The notes under the pieces were generated by a model. It did no database searches. It was not told where the DNA came from and was given only the letters and a program-made list of their open reading frames with translations. Below, one piece after another: positions 16,062 to 23,999 of a stretch of DNA of 51,473 nt (within the stretch, counting starts at the first letter, position 1; each line of letters opens with the position of its first letter). The stretch covers positions 1 through 51,473 of the forward strand of contig CALUKU010000025.1 in assembly GCA_944321295.1 (NCBI GenBank), given 5' to 3'. A program made the position numbers and the translations under genes. The DNA comes from an uncultured Prevotella sp. (GTDB lineage: Bacteria; Bacteroidota; Bacteroidia; Bacteroidales; Bacteroidaceae).

Positions 16062-17099
16062 ATGAAATATTCTTTCATAGTACCGGTTTACAACCGTCCC
16101 GACGAGGTTGACGAACTATTATCGAGCCTTACCGCCCAGACGCTCAACGATTTTGAGGTCATCATCGTTGAGGACGGCAGCTCCGTGACGTGCCGTGACG
16201 TGTGCGCCAAGTACGAAGGACAGCTTGACTTGCACTATTACATGAAACTGAACAGCGGTCCGGGACAGAGCCGCAACTACGGCGCCGAGCGTTCAAAAGG
16301 GGAATATCTCATTGTGCTTGACTCTGACGTCGTAGTGCCTGAAGGCTACTTACAGGCGGTAGATGACGAGCTTGCCTGCCAACCGGCAGACGCTTTCGGC
16401 GGTCCCGACCGCGCCCACGCGTCGTTTACCGACACGCAGAAAGCCATCAGCTACTCGATGACCAGCTTCTTTACCACGGGTGGAATACGAGGCGGCAAGA
16501 AGAAGCTCGACAAGTTCTACCCCCGCTCATACAACATGGGCATACGCCGTGACGTCTACCTGAAATTGGGCGGTTTCTCCAAGATGCGCTTCGGCGAGGA
16601 CATCGACTTCAGCATACGCATCTTCAAGGCAGGCTGCCGCTGCCGCCTTTTCCCCGAGGCATGGGTGTGGCACAAGCGGCGCACAGACTTCCGCAAGTTT
16701 TTCCGCCAGGTGTTCAATAGCGGCATTGCCCGCATCAACCTTTATAAGAAATACCCCGAGTCGCTCAAGCTTGTCCATCTGCTGCCAATGGTGTTCACCG
16801 TCGGCGTGACGCTGCTCGTGCTCACGTCGGCCGCAGGCCGCGTGCTGATGGAGTATGACGACATCCACCGCTGGTATTGGCTGTGCGCAGGGCCGTGGCT
16901 GCCCATATTGTTATACAGCCTGCTTATATGCATTGACTCTTCCATTGTCAACAAGAGCCTTAAGGTGGGACTGCTCAGCGTCCCGGCGGCGTTCGTGCAG
17001 CTTTTCGGCTACGGCTGCGGTTTCCTCGTTGCGTGGTGGAGGCGCTGCGTTAAGGGCCAAGACGAGTTCAGGGCTTTCGAAAAGACTTTTTACAAATAG
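16062..17099 (+). CDS. Family 2 glycosyltransferase, membrane anchored
   Basis: A 345-residue GT-A fold enzyme beginning MKYSFIVPVYNRPDEV (start at ATG 16062, six bases inside a TTG-started frame). The metal-binding DxD-type motif is VLDSDV near residue 89, and the acceptor-side ED motif is FGEDIDFSIR near 185. After the catalytic domain come hydrophobic segments near residues 240-265, 280-300 and 305-330, so the protein is tied to the inner membrane. It would add a sugar from a nucleotide donor to a lipid-linked or surface glycan. Donor and acceptor cannot be read. It is followed at 17175 by radC on the same strand. Confidence 0.85.
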   Translation: MKYSFIVPVYNRPDEVDELLSSLTAQTLNDFEVIIVEDGSSVTCRDVCAKYEGQLDLHYYMKLNSGPGQSRNYGAERSKGEYLIVLDSDVVVPEGYLQAVDDELACQPADAFGGPDRAHASFTDTQKAISYSMTSFFTTGGIRGGKKKLDKFYPRSYNMGIRRDVYLKLGGFSKMRFGEDIDFSIRIFKAGCRCRLFPEAWVWHKRRTDFRKFFRQVFNSGIARINLYKKYPESLKLVHLLPMVFTVGVTLLVLTSAAGRVLMEYDDIHRWYWLCAGPWLPILLYSLLICIDSSIVNKSLKVGLLSVPAAFVQLFGYGCGFLVAWWRRCVKGQDEFRAFEKTFYK

Positions 17100-17174
17100 C
17101 CCGCATTTGACAACAATCCGGCACATTCAGCTTATCAGACCTTTTAAGACTCCCGTCCTCTGCGTTACATATCT

Positions 17175-17867
17175 ATGAACAAACTTTCAATCAACCAATG
17201 GGCCGAGGAAGACCGGCCGCGAGAGAAGCTCATGCGGCTCGGCGCACAGGCATTGTCGAACGCCGAACTGCTGGCCATACTCATAGGGTCAGGCTCTCAC
17301 GACGAGAGTGCCGTTGACCTCATGAAGCGTGTGCTCGGCGACTGCGGCAACAACCTTAACACCTTGGGAAAAATGACCGTCGAGGAGCTTTCGCGCGGAC
17401 GTTACAAGGGATTAGGCCCGGCCAAAGCCATAACGATACTCGCGGCATGCGAACTCGGCAAGCGCCGCCAGCTCGAGGAAGCGGCCAAGCGAGAGAAGCT
17501 CGACTCCGCAAAATACATCTACGACTACATGCTGCCGCGCATGCAGGACTTAAGCGAAGAGGAGGCATGGGTGCTGCTGATGAACCACAACTTCAAGCTG
17601 ATAAAATGCGTAAGGCTGTCGCACGGAGGCATAACCGAAACCGCCGTCGACATTCGTCTGGTGATAAAGAACGCCCTGCTGTGCAACGCCACCGTGATAG
17701 CTCTTTGCCACAACCATCCCAGCGGCAATGCCGTGCCCAGCGGCGACGACGACCGCATAACCCAGCGCATGAAGAAAGGCTGCGAGCTTATGCGCCTTTA
17801 TTTCCTCGACCACATCATCATCACCGACGGCAAATATTATAGTTATTCCGAAGAGGGAAGACTGTGA
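17175..17867 (+). CDS. radC: RadC family protein (JAB domain)
   Basis: A 230-residue RadC/UPF0758 protein: an N-terminal helix-hairpin-helix-like region (LMRLGAQALSNAELLAILIG and later RYKGLGPAKAITILAACELG) followed by a JAB/MPN metalloprotein domain with the zinc motif HNHPSGNAVPSGDD, giving His, His and Asp ligands. It was named for a DNA-repair phenotype in E. coli that was later disputed, so its role is uncertain; a link to DNA or mobile elements is often assumed. Length and start are usual. The stop lies three bases from a 37-bp inverted repeat. Confidence 0.9.
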   Translation: MNKLSINQWAEEDRPREKLMRLGAQALSNAELLAILIGSGSHDESAVDLMKRVLGDCGNNLNTLGKMTVEELSRGRYKGLGPAKAITILAACELGKRRQLEEAAKREKLDSAKYIYDYMLPRMQDLSEEEAWVLLMNHNFKLIKCVRLSHGGITETAVDIRLVIKNALLCNATVIALCHNHPSGNAVPSGDDDRITQRMKKGCELMRLYFLDHIIITDGKYYSYSEEGRL

Positions 17868-17869
17868 TT

Positions 17870-17965
17870 AAACGGTAAAAGGGTAAAAAAGTAAAAAGGT
17901 AAAAACACGTGCTCTTGCTTAAATTAGCGTTTTTACCTTTTTACTTTTTTACCCTTTTACCGTTT
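17870..17965. repeat. 37-bp perfect inverted repeat between radC and the PH-like gene
   Basis: Arms 17870-17906 and 17929-17965 are exact reverse complements, separated by 22 bases. The arms consist of four GGTAAAA-type units. The right arm includes the stop codon and last codons of the convergent PH-like gene (stop at 17957-17959), while the left arm begins three bases after the radC stop. It has the position of a shared terminator. Confidence 0.95.
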
Positions 17966-18475
17966 TTCGTTTATTCTCTCCACCACCGTCTTCGCTTCGT
18001 CGCAGCTGAGCATATAAGTCCTGCCGCTGCGCAACTTTATGTAAAAGGCGTCGGCATATTTGCCGACATACTCGAAATGCTTGCCAAGTCCGCCGCCTGA
18101 GAACCATCCGGTATAACCATAAAACCCGTCGCAACCGCACAGGCGGAACAAGTGCAGCGGATTGCCTGTCCACAACCCCGCCTCCCTTATATCGTCATAG
18201 CGAAACTCCTTGCGCCCTACGGCGCGGTGAACCACGAGCGCCCCCTCGCCTATTTCAACCATCCGAGGTGATATGGAATAAAAATAAGCCATGACAACCG
18301 CCACGAGAAACGTCACGACAGCCATTATTATTATGCTTCCAATTACGGGGTCGCTCGTCACCATGTACCACACAGGTATGAGCACGGCCACCACCAACAG
18401 CCATATTATAATGGTCGTATAGCGCACGGTCTTGCTTTTGCCCACCTTAAATGAATTGCTTGCATGTGTTTCCAT
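17957..18475 (-). CDS. Membrane protein with a PH-like domain
   Basis: A 172-residue protein with two adjacent hydrophobic segments (about residues 20-40 and 46-66) followed by a soluble domain resembling bacterial PH domains: MVEIGEGALVVHRAVGRKEFRYDDI, then a short Gly/Phe-rich middle and a C-terminal helix (SCDEAKTVVERINEKR). Such proteins are common near envelope genes and have no assigned activity. The last codons lie in the arm of the 37-bp inverted repeat. It is transcribed toward radC. Confidence 0.6.
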   Translation of the reverse strand: METHASNSFKVGKSKTVRYTTIIIWLLVVAVLIPVWYMVTSDPVIGSIIIMAVVTFLVAVVMAYFYSISPRMVEIGEGALVVHRAVGRKEFRYDDIREAGLWTGNPLHLFRLCGCDGFYGYTGWFSGGGLGKHFEYVGKYADAFYIKLRSGRTYMLSCDEAKTVVERINEKR

Positions 18476-18679
18476 ATTTTCATGACATTATCTTATTAAT
18501 GCAAACGAGCGGCAAGAAAGCTTGCTTTCAATTGCCCGAGTGCAGCTTTGTCTTCTGCAAAGATAATGAAAATATGTGTGACTTTATCATCATAACAAAC
18601 ATTCTTTTATCAATTCTCGTAATAGTCTTACGTTCTTATTTATTACGCTACAATCCATCAATTACAACATTAGGCCATA
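18476..18679. other. AT-rich left edge of the restriction-modification island
   Basis: Base composition changes here from GC-rich to clearly AT-rich and stays so to about 21560. No gene, integrase or flanking direct repeat was seen. An in-frame stretch on the + strand lacks a convincing start and is probably not coding. Confidence 0.5.
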
Positions 18680-20680
18680 TCAATAATTTGTTATCAGCAA
18701 ATGCGTAACTTTTTTATCATTACGATTCATGAAACTTACCATATACTTTTTGTCAAAAGAACGTATCCTTATTCCTTTTTTATTGTAAAGAGAATAGATG
18801 AAGTCCGTATTTTTTATTACCAACATCCACTTTGCCTTACATTTATTTATCATAAAATCAGCCAAGCGAATTTGATCTTTTTTTGTGAATTCATTCTGTG
18901 CGTATGTACTAAATTCGCTGTCATATGGAGGATCCAAGAAAACAAAATCATCTTCTGTCGGCACGTATTTACGGAGAAAAACTTCAAAATCAAGATTATC
19001 AATTACTGTTTTCTTAAAATGTAATGACAATTCATCAGACAAATAATAATCTATCTTTTTCCCCAATGTTTTCAAATTGTATGCAATACCTCCGTAAGGA
19101 ACATTGAATTCACCTTGGTCATTATAGCGGAACATACCACTATAACAATAATTTCTAATAAAATAAAAAAGAGAACAATGCAAGATATTGTCGTTTTTCT
19201 GTATTTCCTTAGCATTATATAAATGCCTGAAATACATATACAACGCACCTTTAACCGCAGTTTCGAGATTGTCATGCAAATCTTTCTCCGGAAGAACGTT
19301 TTTCGTATTTTCAAGCACTTTCATGCGTTTCATTTTACGAAGCAGATTCTTATACATTTCATCCACTAACACATCAGTGTAAAATGCAAAGTCAACTGTC
19401 ACCATTGACATTATCTCACTTCTATTAATATCACAAAATGAAGATAATTCCTTTTTTAATTTATCATCATTTATTTCTTCGTTTCTGTATGATAAATATA
19501 TATCATACAGTTTGTTATTGGAGCTATAAAAATTCTTTGCTTTTTTCCACGAACAATCTATCTGACGCACATAATCAAAGAAACGGGCATTACGCTCGGC
19601 TATGCAACTATACAAACATGTGAGTTCGGAAGACAAATCGTTCACAAAATACTGATCACATACAACCGACAAGAACACGGAACCACCGCCGACAAAAGGT
19701 TCAAAATACCGTCGAAATGTTTTCGGCATGTTAGGAAGGATGTATTTCAACTCCTTTTCTTTGCCGCCAGCCCATTTTATAATCGCTGGCAACACCTTAG
19801 ATGTTTTATCGTTAGTTGACTTTTTACGCAACATTTTTGCCTCAACATTCCGTACAGGCAAGACGGTCAAATCCTCCCAACTTGTCAAGTCGTACGACAA
19901 TGGCAGCGGTCCGGTCAATGGCTCACCTGCCATTCCCCCGTCAACAATAGTTTTATCAACGTATTTTTTCATTTGTTCGTCCACTCTTATTTTCGCTGCA
20001 TCAAAATATATTTTATTGATTTCAATCCCGATATATTTCCTGTTCAATTCCAATGCGGCAACTCCGCTTGAGCCTACTCCCATGAAAGGATCAAATACTA
20101 TGTCGTTCTCATTTGTTGCTATTGTTATGATTTTTTTCAACAACGCAATCGGCTTTTGTGTTGGATGCTTGGGGGTAGACAGTCGTTCTGGGCGCATACA
20201 TATCGGACTTTCATAAAAATTATGCATTTCTGATTGCGACAAAAAATTCCAAGTATGCTTTTTATTCCAACATGTGAAAATCATCTCGCAACTATTCAAG
20301 AAGCCAGCTTTAAATATTTTTGGTGCAGGATTAGTCTTATGCCATATCATAAAATTCGTTGTATCAAACTTATGGTCAAGACAATCATACCATTTCCCTA
20401 TCTGATTATACGACGTGAAAATAAACAGGTTTCCCGTAGGCTTCAATATCCTTACGAACTCGTCTGCCCAATCCTCAGGATTGAAATCAACCAAATCCCA
20501 TTCTGCCACATCGTTATTCATAGGGGTACGACCCGGTAAGGGAATATTTCCTGTCGAGTGTTTCCCTATATTATATGGAGGGTCAGTAAAGATAAAGTCT
20601 ATGGAATTATCAGGAATCCGTTTAATTATATCTTTACTATCACCGCAAAGGACACATTTTCTCCAATTTGGATTACGCAT
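18680..20680 (-). CDS. Fused two-domain DNA methyltransferase (beta-class plus D12/Dam-class)
   Basis: A 666-residue modification enzyme with two complete amino-methyltransferase domains. The N-terminal domain has TDPPYNIG at residues 33-36 onward before the S-adenosylmethionine motif DPFMGVGSSG (near 190-200): catalytic motif first, the beta-class order. The C-terminal domain begins KWAGGK (near 300), has the SAM motif FEPFVGGGSVFLSV, and ends with VFLDPPYDSEFSTY (near 580): the alpha-class order of Dam/DpnM-like N6-adenine enzymes. A linker of about 50 residues joins them. It would protect the host sequence cut by the upstream endonuclease. The ATG lies inside the end of the endonuclease gene (ATGCGTAA overlap of eight bases). 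AT-rich codon use indicates recent acquisition. Confidence 0.9.
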   Translation of the reverse strand: MRNPNWRKCVLCGDSKDIIKRIPDNSIDFIFTDPPYNIGKHSTGNIPLPGRTPMNNDVAEWDLVDFNPEDWADEFVRILKPTGNLFIFTSYNQIGKWYDCLDHKFDTTNFMIWHKTNPAPKIFKAGFLNSCEMIFTCWNKKHTWNFLSQSEMHNFYESPICMRPERLSTPKHPTQKPIALLKKIITIATNENDIVFDPFMGVGSSGVAALELNRKYIGIEINKIYFDAAKIRVDEQMKKYVDKTIVDGGMAGEPLTGPLPLSYDLTSWEDLTVLPVRNVEAKMLRKKSTNDKTSKVLPAIIKWAGGKEKELKYILPNMPKTFRRYFEPFVGGGSVFLSVVCDQYFVNDLSSELTCLYSCIAERNARFFDYVRQIDCSWKKAKNFYSSNNKLYDIYLSYRNEEINDDKLKKELSSFCDINRSEIMSMVTVDFAFYTDVLVDEMYKNLLRKMKRMKVLENTKNVLPEKDLHDNLETAVKGALYMYFRHLYNAKEIQKNDNILHCSLFYFIRNYCYSGMFRYNDQGEFNVPYGGIAYNLKTLGKKIDYYLSDELSLHFKKTVIDNLDFEVFLRKYVPTEDDFVFLDPPYDSEFSTYAQNEFTKKDQIRLADFMINKCKAKWMLVIKNTDFIYSLYNKKGIRIRSFDKKYMVSFMNRNDKKVTHLLITNY

Positions 20681-21482
20681 TTGGCAGGTAAATTGATTTA
20701 ATCTTATCTAATGCTTCATTAATATAATGAGCGTTTTTACTATATTCATCAATTACTATGTCAAAACCACGGTCAGACTTACAGATAAGGTTCCAGAAAT
20801 CGTGGCTGATACATAATTCTTCGTCCGCAAAAAATTGCCTTACACGTCCTTGAGCCCAAGGTTTGCCTTCACCATAACGGTTGTAAGCCGTAGCAAATAA
20901 AATTTTCACTTTATCCTCATTGCCAAGTTCGTTTGTCAAGATGCAATACTGTTCCAACAATGCCTCTTTTTCAGAACGGGCCTTCTTATTGTCTAGGTCG
21001 CCGCCGATTTTCAATTCTATAAGATATCGCATATCCGTATCCTCGTCAATCAGGTAATAATCGCTTTCGTGACGCTTTTCAATCACTTCGCCACGTCTTT
21101 CCGTAATACCTTCATAGTCTGAAACCTGAGGTTTCAGAGCGTGGCGTTTATATTTTTCAAGTATCTCGGCAATAAAATCAGTTTGTTCCTTATAAAGTTT
21201 ACCTTCAACATGTTGTGTCACGGTATAATGCAATGACGCAATCTTAATTGCCATTTTCTCAAGCATATTTCCCAAAGAACTATCCAACGACCGTGCCAAC
21301 GCCGAATAATATTGGATTTCAGGGCCAAGGGCGGCGATGAACACATTGTTTATCTTCATATTTATTGTACCGTCTTCATCGTCTTTTTCAGATATATGCC
21401 TGTCTGAAAATCCTGCCGCATAAGACTCAACGCATGCACTTACAATAGTTCTTATGGCCCTTTCGTTATCTATATTGTTCAT
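20673..21482 (-). CDS. Type II restriction endonuclease, TdeIII-like
   Basis: A 269-residue protein paired with the methyltransferase. It carries a PD-(D/E)xK-type core: ESDYYLIDEDTDMRYLIELKIGG, with the acidic residue early and ELK at the end. Its arrangement (ARSLDSSLGNMLEKMAIKIA, then the ELK core, then LFATAYNRYGEGKPWAQGRV, then SHDFWNLI) resembles what I recall of the TdeIII family, whose founder cuts GGNCC. That family assignment is from memory of sequence pattern, not a search. The gene overlaps the methyltransferase start by eight bases and shares its AT-rich composition. Confidence 0.7.
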   Translation of the reverse strand: MNNIDNERAIRTIVSACVESYAAGFSDRHISEKDDEDGTINMKINNVFIAALGPEIQYYSALARSLDSSLGNMLEKMAIKIASLHYTVTQHVEGKLYKEQTDFIAEILEKYKRHALKPQVSDYEGITERRGEVIEKRHESDYYLIDEDTDMRYLIELKIGGDLDNKKARSEKEALLEQYCILTNELGNEDKVKILFATAYNRYGEGKPWAQGRVRQFFADEELCISHDFWNLICKSDRGFDIVIDEYSKNAHYINEALDKIKSIYLPNA

Positions 21483-21513
21483 TTGATTTTATCGTTTCCA
21501 CTTTATATGGTTA

Positions 21514-21521
21514 CAAAATTA
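21514..21521 (-). promoter_or_regulatory. -7 box of the restriction-modification operon
   Basis: The minus strand reads TAATTTTG, matching TAnnTTTG, about 32 bases before the endonuclease start. The endonuclease gene therefore comes first in the transcript, before its methyltransferase. No controller (C) protein gene or C-box is visible. Confidence 0.55.
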
Positions 21522-21592
21522 TAAAAATCAATCGACTTATCAAAGGATGCAATAGATAAACTTATTCCTTACACAACGTTATGAATAGTTTC

Positions 21593-21705
21593 CAATAGGT
21601 TACCTTTCACTTTATAAAAGACTACATATTGAAATGTAACATGCCGCCTTTCGCAGTGCGAAAGGCGGCATATTATTTCTGCGTTGACTATCAAATAGTT
21701 ACAGG
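21593..21705 (+). repeat. Dispersed multi-hairpin repeat, copy 3
   Basis: Begins with AGGTTACCTTT, contains a perfect hairpin TGCCGCCTTTCGC-AGT-GCGAAAGGCGGCA, and ends in TTGACTATCAAATAGTTAC, the same ending as the other copies. It marks the boundary between the AT-rich island and the GC-rich GH25 operon, where base composition reverts. Confidence 0.75.
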
Positions 21706-21747
21706 CAAGAAAAAACGTCTGGCGAACAAAACACTTAAGCGGTTGCG

Positions 21748-22947
21748 TCACCTTATGGTTTCCTCCTTAATGAACTTGCCGAAGCTGTCGTGATAGCCGT
21801 TGAACACGTTGATGTCTACGTCGCCGCGTATGCCGCTCACACGTCCGTCGGGGCACAGCTGCCAGAACACGAGGCGCACGTCGGGCCTGTACTCGCCGTA
21901 TCGGGCTATCCACACCATGTAGTCGCGCATGATGTCGGGCGCCGACGGCAGGTATTTGTTGACGAACTGCTGGCTGACATACAGTATTGGGCGCACGCCC
22001 GTGCGCCTGCGTACAATGCCGAGCCACGTGCGTATGCGGCTGAACATGGCCTCGGTGCCGCCCATCTTGCGCACCTGCGACGGCGTAGGCTCTACGTCGA
22101 GCACGGGCGGAAGGTCGCCCTTGGCGAAGCGCGAGTTGCGCAGGAAGTAGTTCGCCTGGCGCGAAGCGTCAGACGTGGGCGAGAAGAAGTGGTATGCACC
22201 GACGGCAATTCCGTGGCGGCGGGCCTTGCGGTAGTCCGAAAGATAATAAGGATTGCGCACCGAAGCGCCTTCGGTAGACTTTATATATACGAACGACACG
22301 GGGTAATCCACCTGTCCGCTCACCTTCTTACGACTGATGTCGCCGAGGTGTGTTATGCGCAGCTTACCCCAGTTAATGGCGTATTTCTTGCGTCCCTTGC
22401 CGTGCTGATAGCGCGAGATGTCAATGCCGTAAATGCGTTCGGCCGTGTATGTCATGCGCTCGCCGCGGTAGCGGCCTGCCGCCCACTCGCCCACCTGCAC
22501 CTTGCCGTCATGCGTAACGCCGCAACCGAAGCCGTCGGGCATGCCGCCGCGCCACGCCCCGTCATACCAAGCTCCGCCGTGAGCCTCATACACACCGTGG
22601 CCCGAGGCAATATAACATGAGTCGAACTCACCCGTGTAAATGCCCGCCGAGTCGGCCCTATGGCCGCGCACGATTGTGTCGACGCTCCAAAGGGCGGTCA
22701 CCATGCGCCCCAGCGAGTCGGCCGCCGTGCCGTAACCGCAGCGCCGGCCGGCCTTCCACTGGCCGCTGTAAACAATGCTGTCGCCAAGCATAAGCACCCC
22801 GTAGCCGTCAGGCTTGCCGCCGGCCGTCTGTCCCACGTAGACCGTCTTGCCCGAACGGATGGTGGCGGTGCCCGCCGGCGCAGTGTCGGCGCACGACGTA
22901 ACCAAGGCCGTCAGCACGGCGAATAATAAAGCGTAAAACATCCTCAT
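21748..22947 (-). CDS. Lipoprotein with MORN repeats and a GH25 lysozyme domain
   Basis: A 399-residue protein. A lipoprotein signal (MRMFYALLFAVLTALVTSC) is followed by about five MORN-type units between residues 28 and 165 (for example GYGVLMLGDSIVYSGQWKAG and YDGAWRGGMPDGFGCGVTHD). From about residue 172 a GH25 muramidase domain starts with YGIDISRYQHG, with VSFVYIKSTEGAS and PPVLDVEP carrying the usual acidic residues. It would cleave the glycan backbone of peptidoglycan from the outer membrane side. Its start overlaps the upstream gene by four bases (ATGA). It is unclear whether it acts on the cell's own wall or on others. Confidence 0.88.
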   Translation of the reverse strand: MRMFYALLFAVLTALVTSCADTAPAGTATIRSGKTVYVGQTAGGKPDGYGVLMLGDSIVYSGQWKAGRRCGYGTAADSLGRMVTALWSVDTIVRGHRADSAGIYTGEFDSCYIASGHGVYEAHGGAWYDGAWRGGMPDGFGCGVTHDGKVQVGEWAAGRYRGERMTYTAERIYGIDISRYQHGKGRKKYAINWGKLRITHLGDISRKKVSGQVDYPVSFVYIKSTEGASVRNPYYLSDYRKARRHGIAVGAYHFFSPTSDASRQANYFLRNSRFAKGDLPPVLDVEPTPSQVRKMGGTEAMFSRIRTWLGIVRRRTGVRPILYVSQQFVNKYLPSAPDIMRDYMVWIARYGEYRPDVRLVFWQLCPDGRVSGIRGDVDINVFNGYHDSFGKFIKEETIR

Positions 22948-23999
22948 TTGAATAAGCGCTCAAATCCGAAACCGAAGAACGACGGTTTCACAATACTCCC
23001 CCTTAAACTAAAACCTGCCAGGCGGCCGTCGCCAGTGAACACGGGCGAGCCGTCAGGCGCGAGCAACGGCGGCACGTCATGCCGCATGGCGCCGCGCGCC
23101 GTGCCGGCGAACACGGCCGCACGGGCCTCAGCAGGATTAAATCCGTAGAGCGTGCAGCCGGGAACCGACGCCACGACGAGGCTGTCGCCGGCGGCGGGCG
23201 ACGGCGTCAGCCACTGGTGGAGGTAAAGCGACGAGGCGCCCTCGGGCGTCCGTCGGTCGGCCGTCTGCAGCAGGCGGAACGGCTTACGCCCGTCGGCCGT
23301 CAGCACGTTGCACTCCACACGCCTCACGCCACCGGCCGTATCGCCGAGCAGCACGGCATATTTTGTACGCCTCACTACGTCAAGCCGCCCTGCTGAGCCG
23401 AGCCGCGCAAGCGCCGCCGACAGACTGTCGGCCCTGAGCCTGGCGGCCTTCACTTCCTCAGAGTAGGCCGCCATGACGTTGAACCCGTCGTCGTTGACGT
23501 TATGCACACGCATGTAATAATCAATCTCTTCCGTCACCCGCCCGAGCCTTTCGGCCGCAGAGGCCAGGCTGACGGCCTCCCGCCGCAACACGGTCCGCAG
23601 CCTTCCGCCGGCGGCCGACAGCCTGCCGGCGTCGGCGCTGTCGCCGTTGGCCACGAGCAACGTGCCCCGGCACGAGGGAACGAACGGATACCTGTCGACC
23701 CAGCAGCCCGTGGCGTAAAACCGGGTCATCACCGACGAGTCCGCCTTAAGCGACAGGCCGTCGAGCGTGAGGCTGTCGCCAAGACGCTTGAACCAAGCCA
23801 CGGGGCGGCCGTCGGCGCGCAGCTCATAATACGTGACACCCTCCACCAAGGCCACGCTGCGCTCCATGCGCACGGCCGAGCGCGGCAGGAACGACAGTCC
23901 GTATATAACGACTACAATCGCCGCCAAGACTATCGGCAGCGATTGTAGTATTCTTTTCCGTATGGTTTTCTTGTCAGTCAATCTCTTCATCGGGTTCAT
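22944..23999 (-). CDS. Inner-membrane-anchored protein of unknown function
   Basis: About 351 residues (ATGs at 23999 and 23990 both possible). A basic N-terminus is followed by one hydrophobic segment (residues about 18-38), so most of the protein lies in the periplasm. The middle (about 120-215) is helical and Ala/Leu/Arg-rich. The C-terminal third ends with PDGSPVFTGDGRLAGFSLRG, which resembles the end of trypsin-like proteases (GSPV...GR..GF), but the catalytic His and Asp motifs are not recognisable. Its start lies inside the end of the inositol-phosphate synthase gene and its end overlaps the GH25 gene, so the three are translated together. Confidence 0.6.
   Translation of the reverse strand: MNPMKRLTDKKTIRKRILQSLPIVLAAIVVVIYGLSFLPRSAVRMERSVALVEGVTYYELRADGRPVAWFKRLGDSLTLDGLSLKADSSVMTRFYATGCWVDRYPFVPSCRGTLLVANGDSADAGRLSAAGGRLRTVLRREAVSLASAAERLGRVTEEIDYYMRVHNVNDDGFNVMAAYSEEVKAARLRADSLSAALARLGSAGRLDVVRRTKYAVLLGDTAGGVRRVECNVLTADGRKPFRLLQTADRRTPEGASSLYLHQWLTPSPAAGDSLVVASVPGCTLYGFNPAEARAAVFAGTARGAMRHDVPPLLAPDGSPVFTGDGRLAGFSLRGSIVKPSFFGFGFERLFK

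Noticed and set aside
18476-18708. 85-residue + strand frame in the AT-rich edge
   Set aside because: No ribosome-binding site, no family pattern, and partial overlap with the methyltransferase end; chance open frame in AT-rich DNA cannot be excluded.
21593-21705. Repeat copy 3 as an attachment site for the restriction-modification island
   Set aside because: The same repeat occurs at seven other places without such an island, no integrase is present, and no matching copy was found at the left edge.
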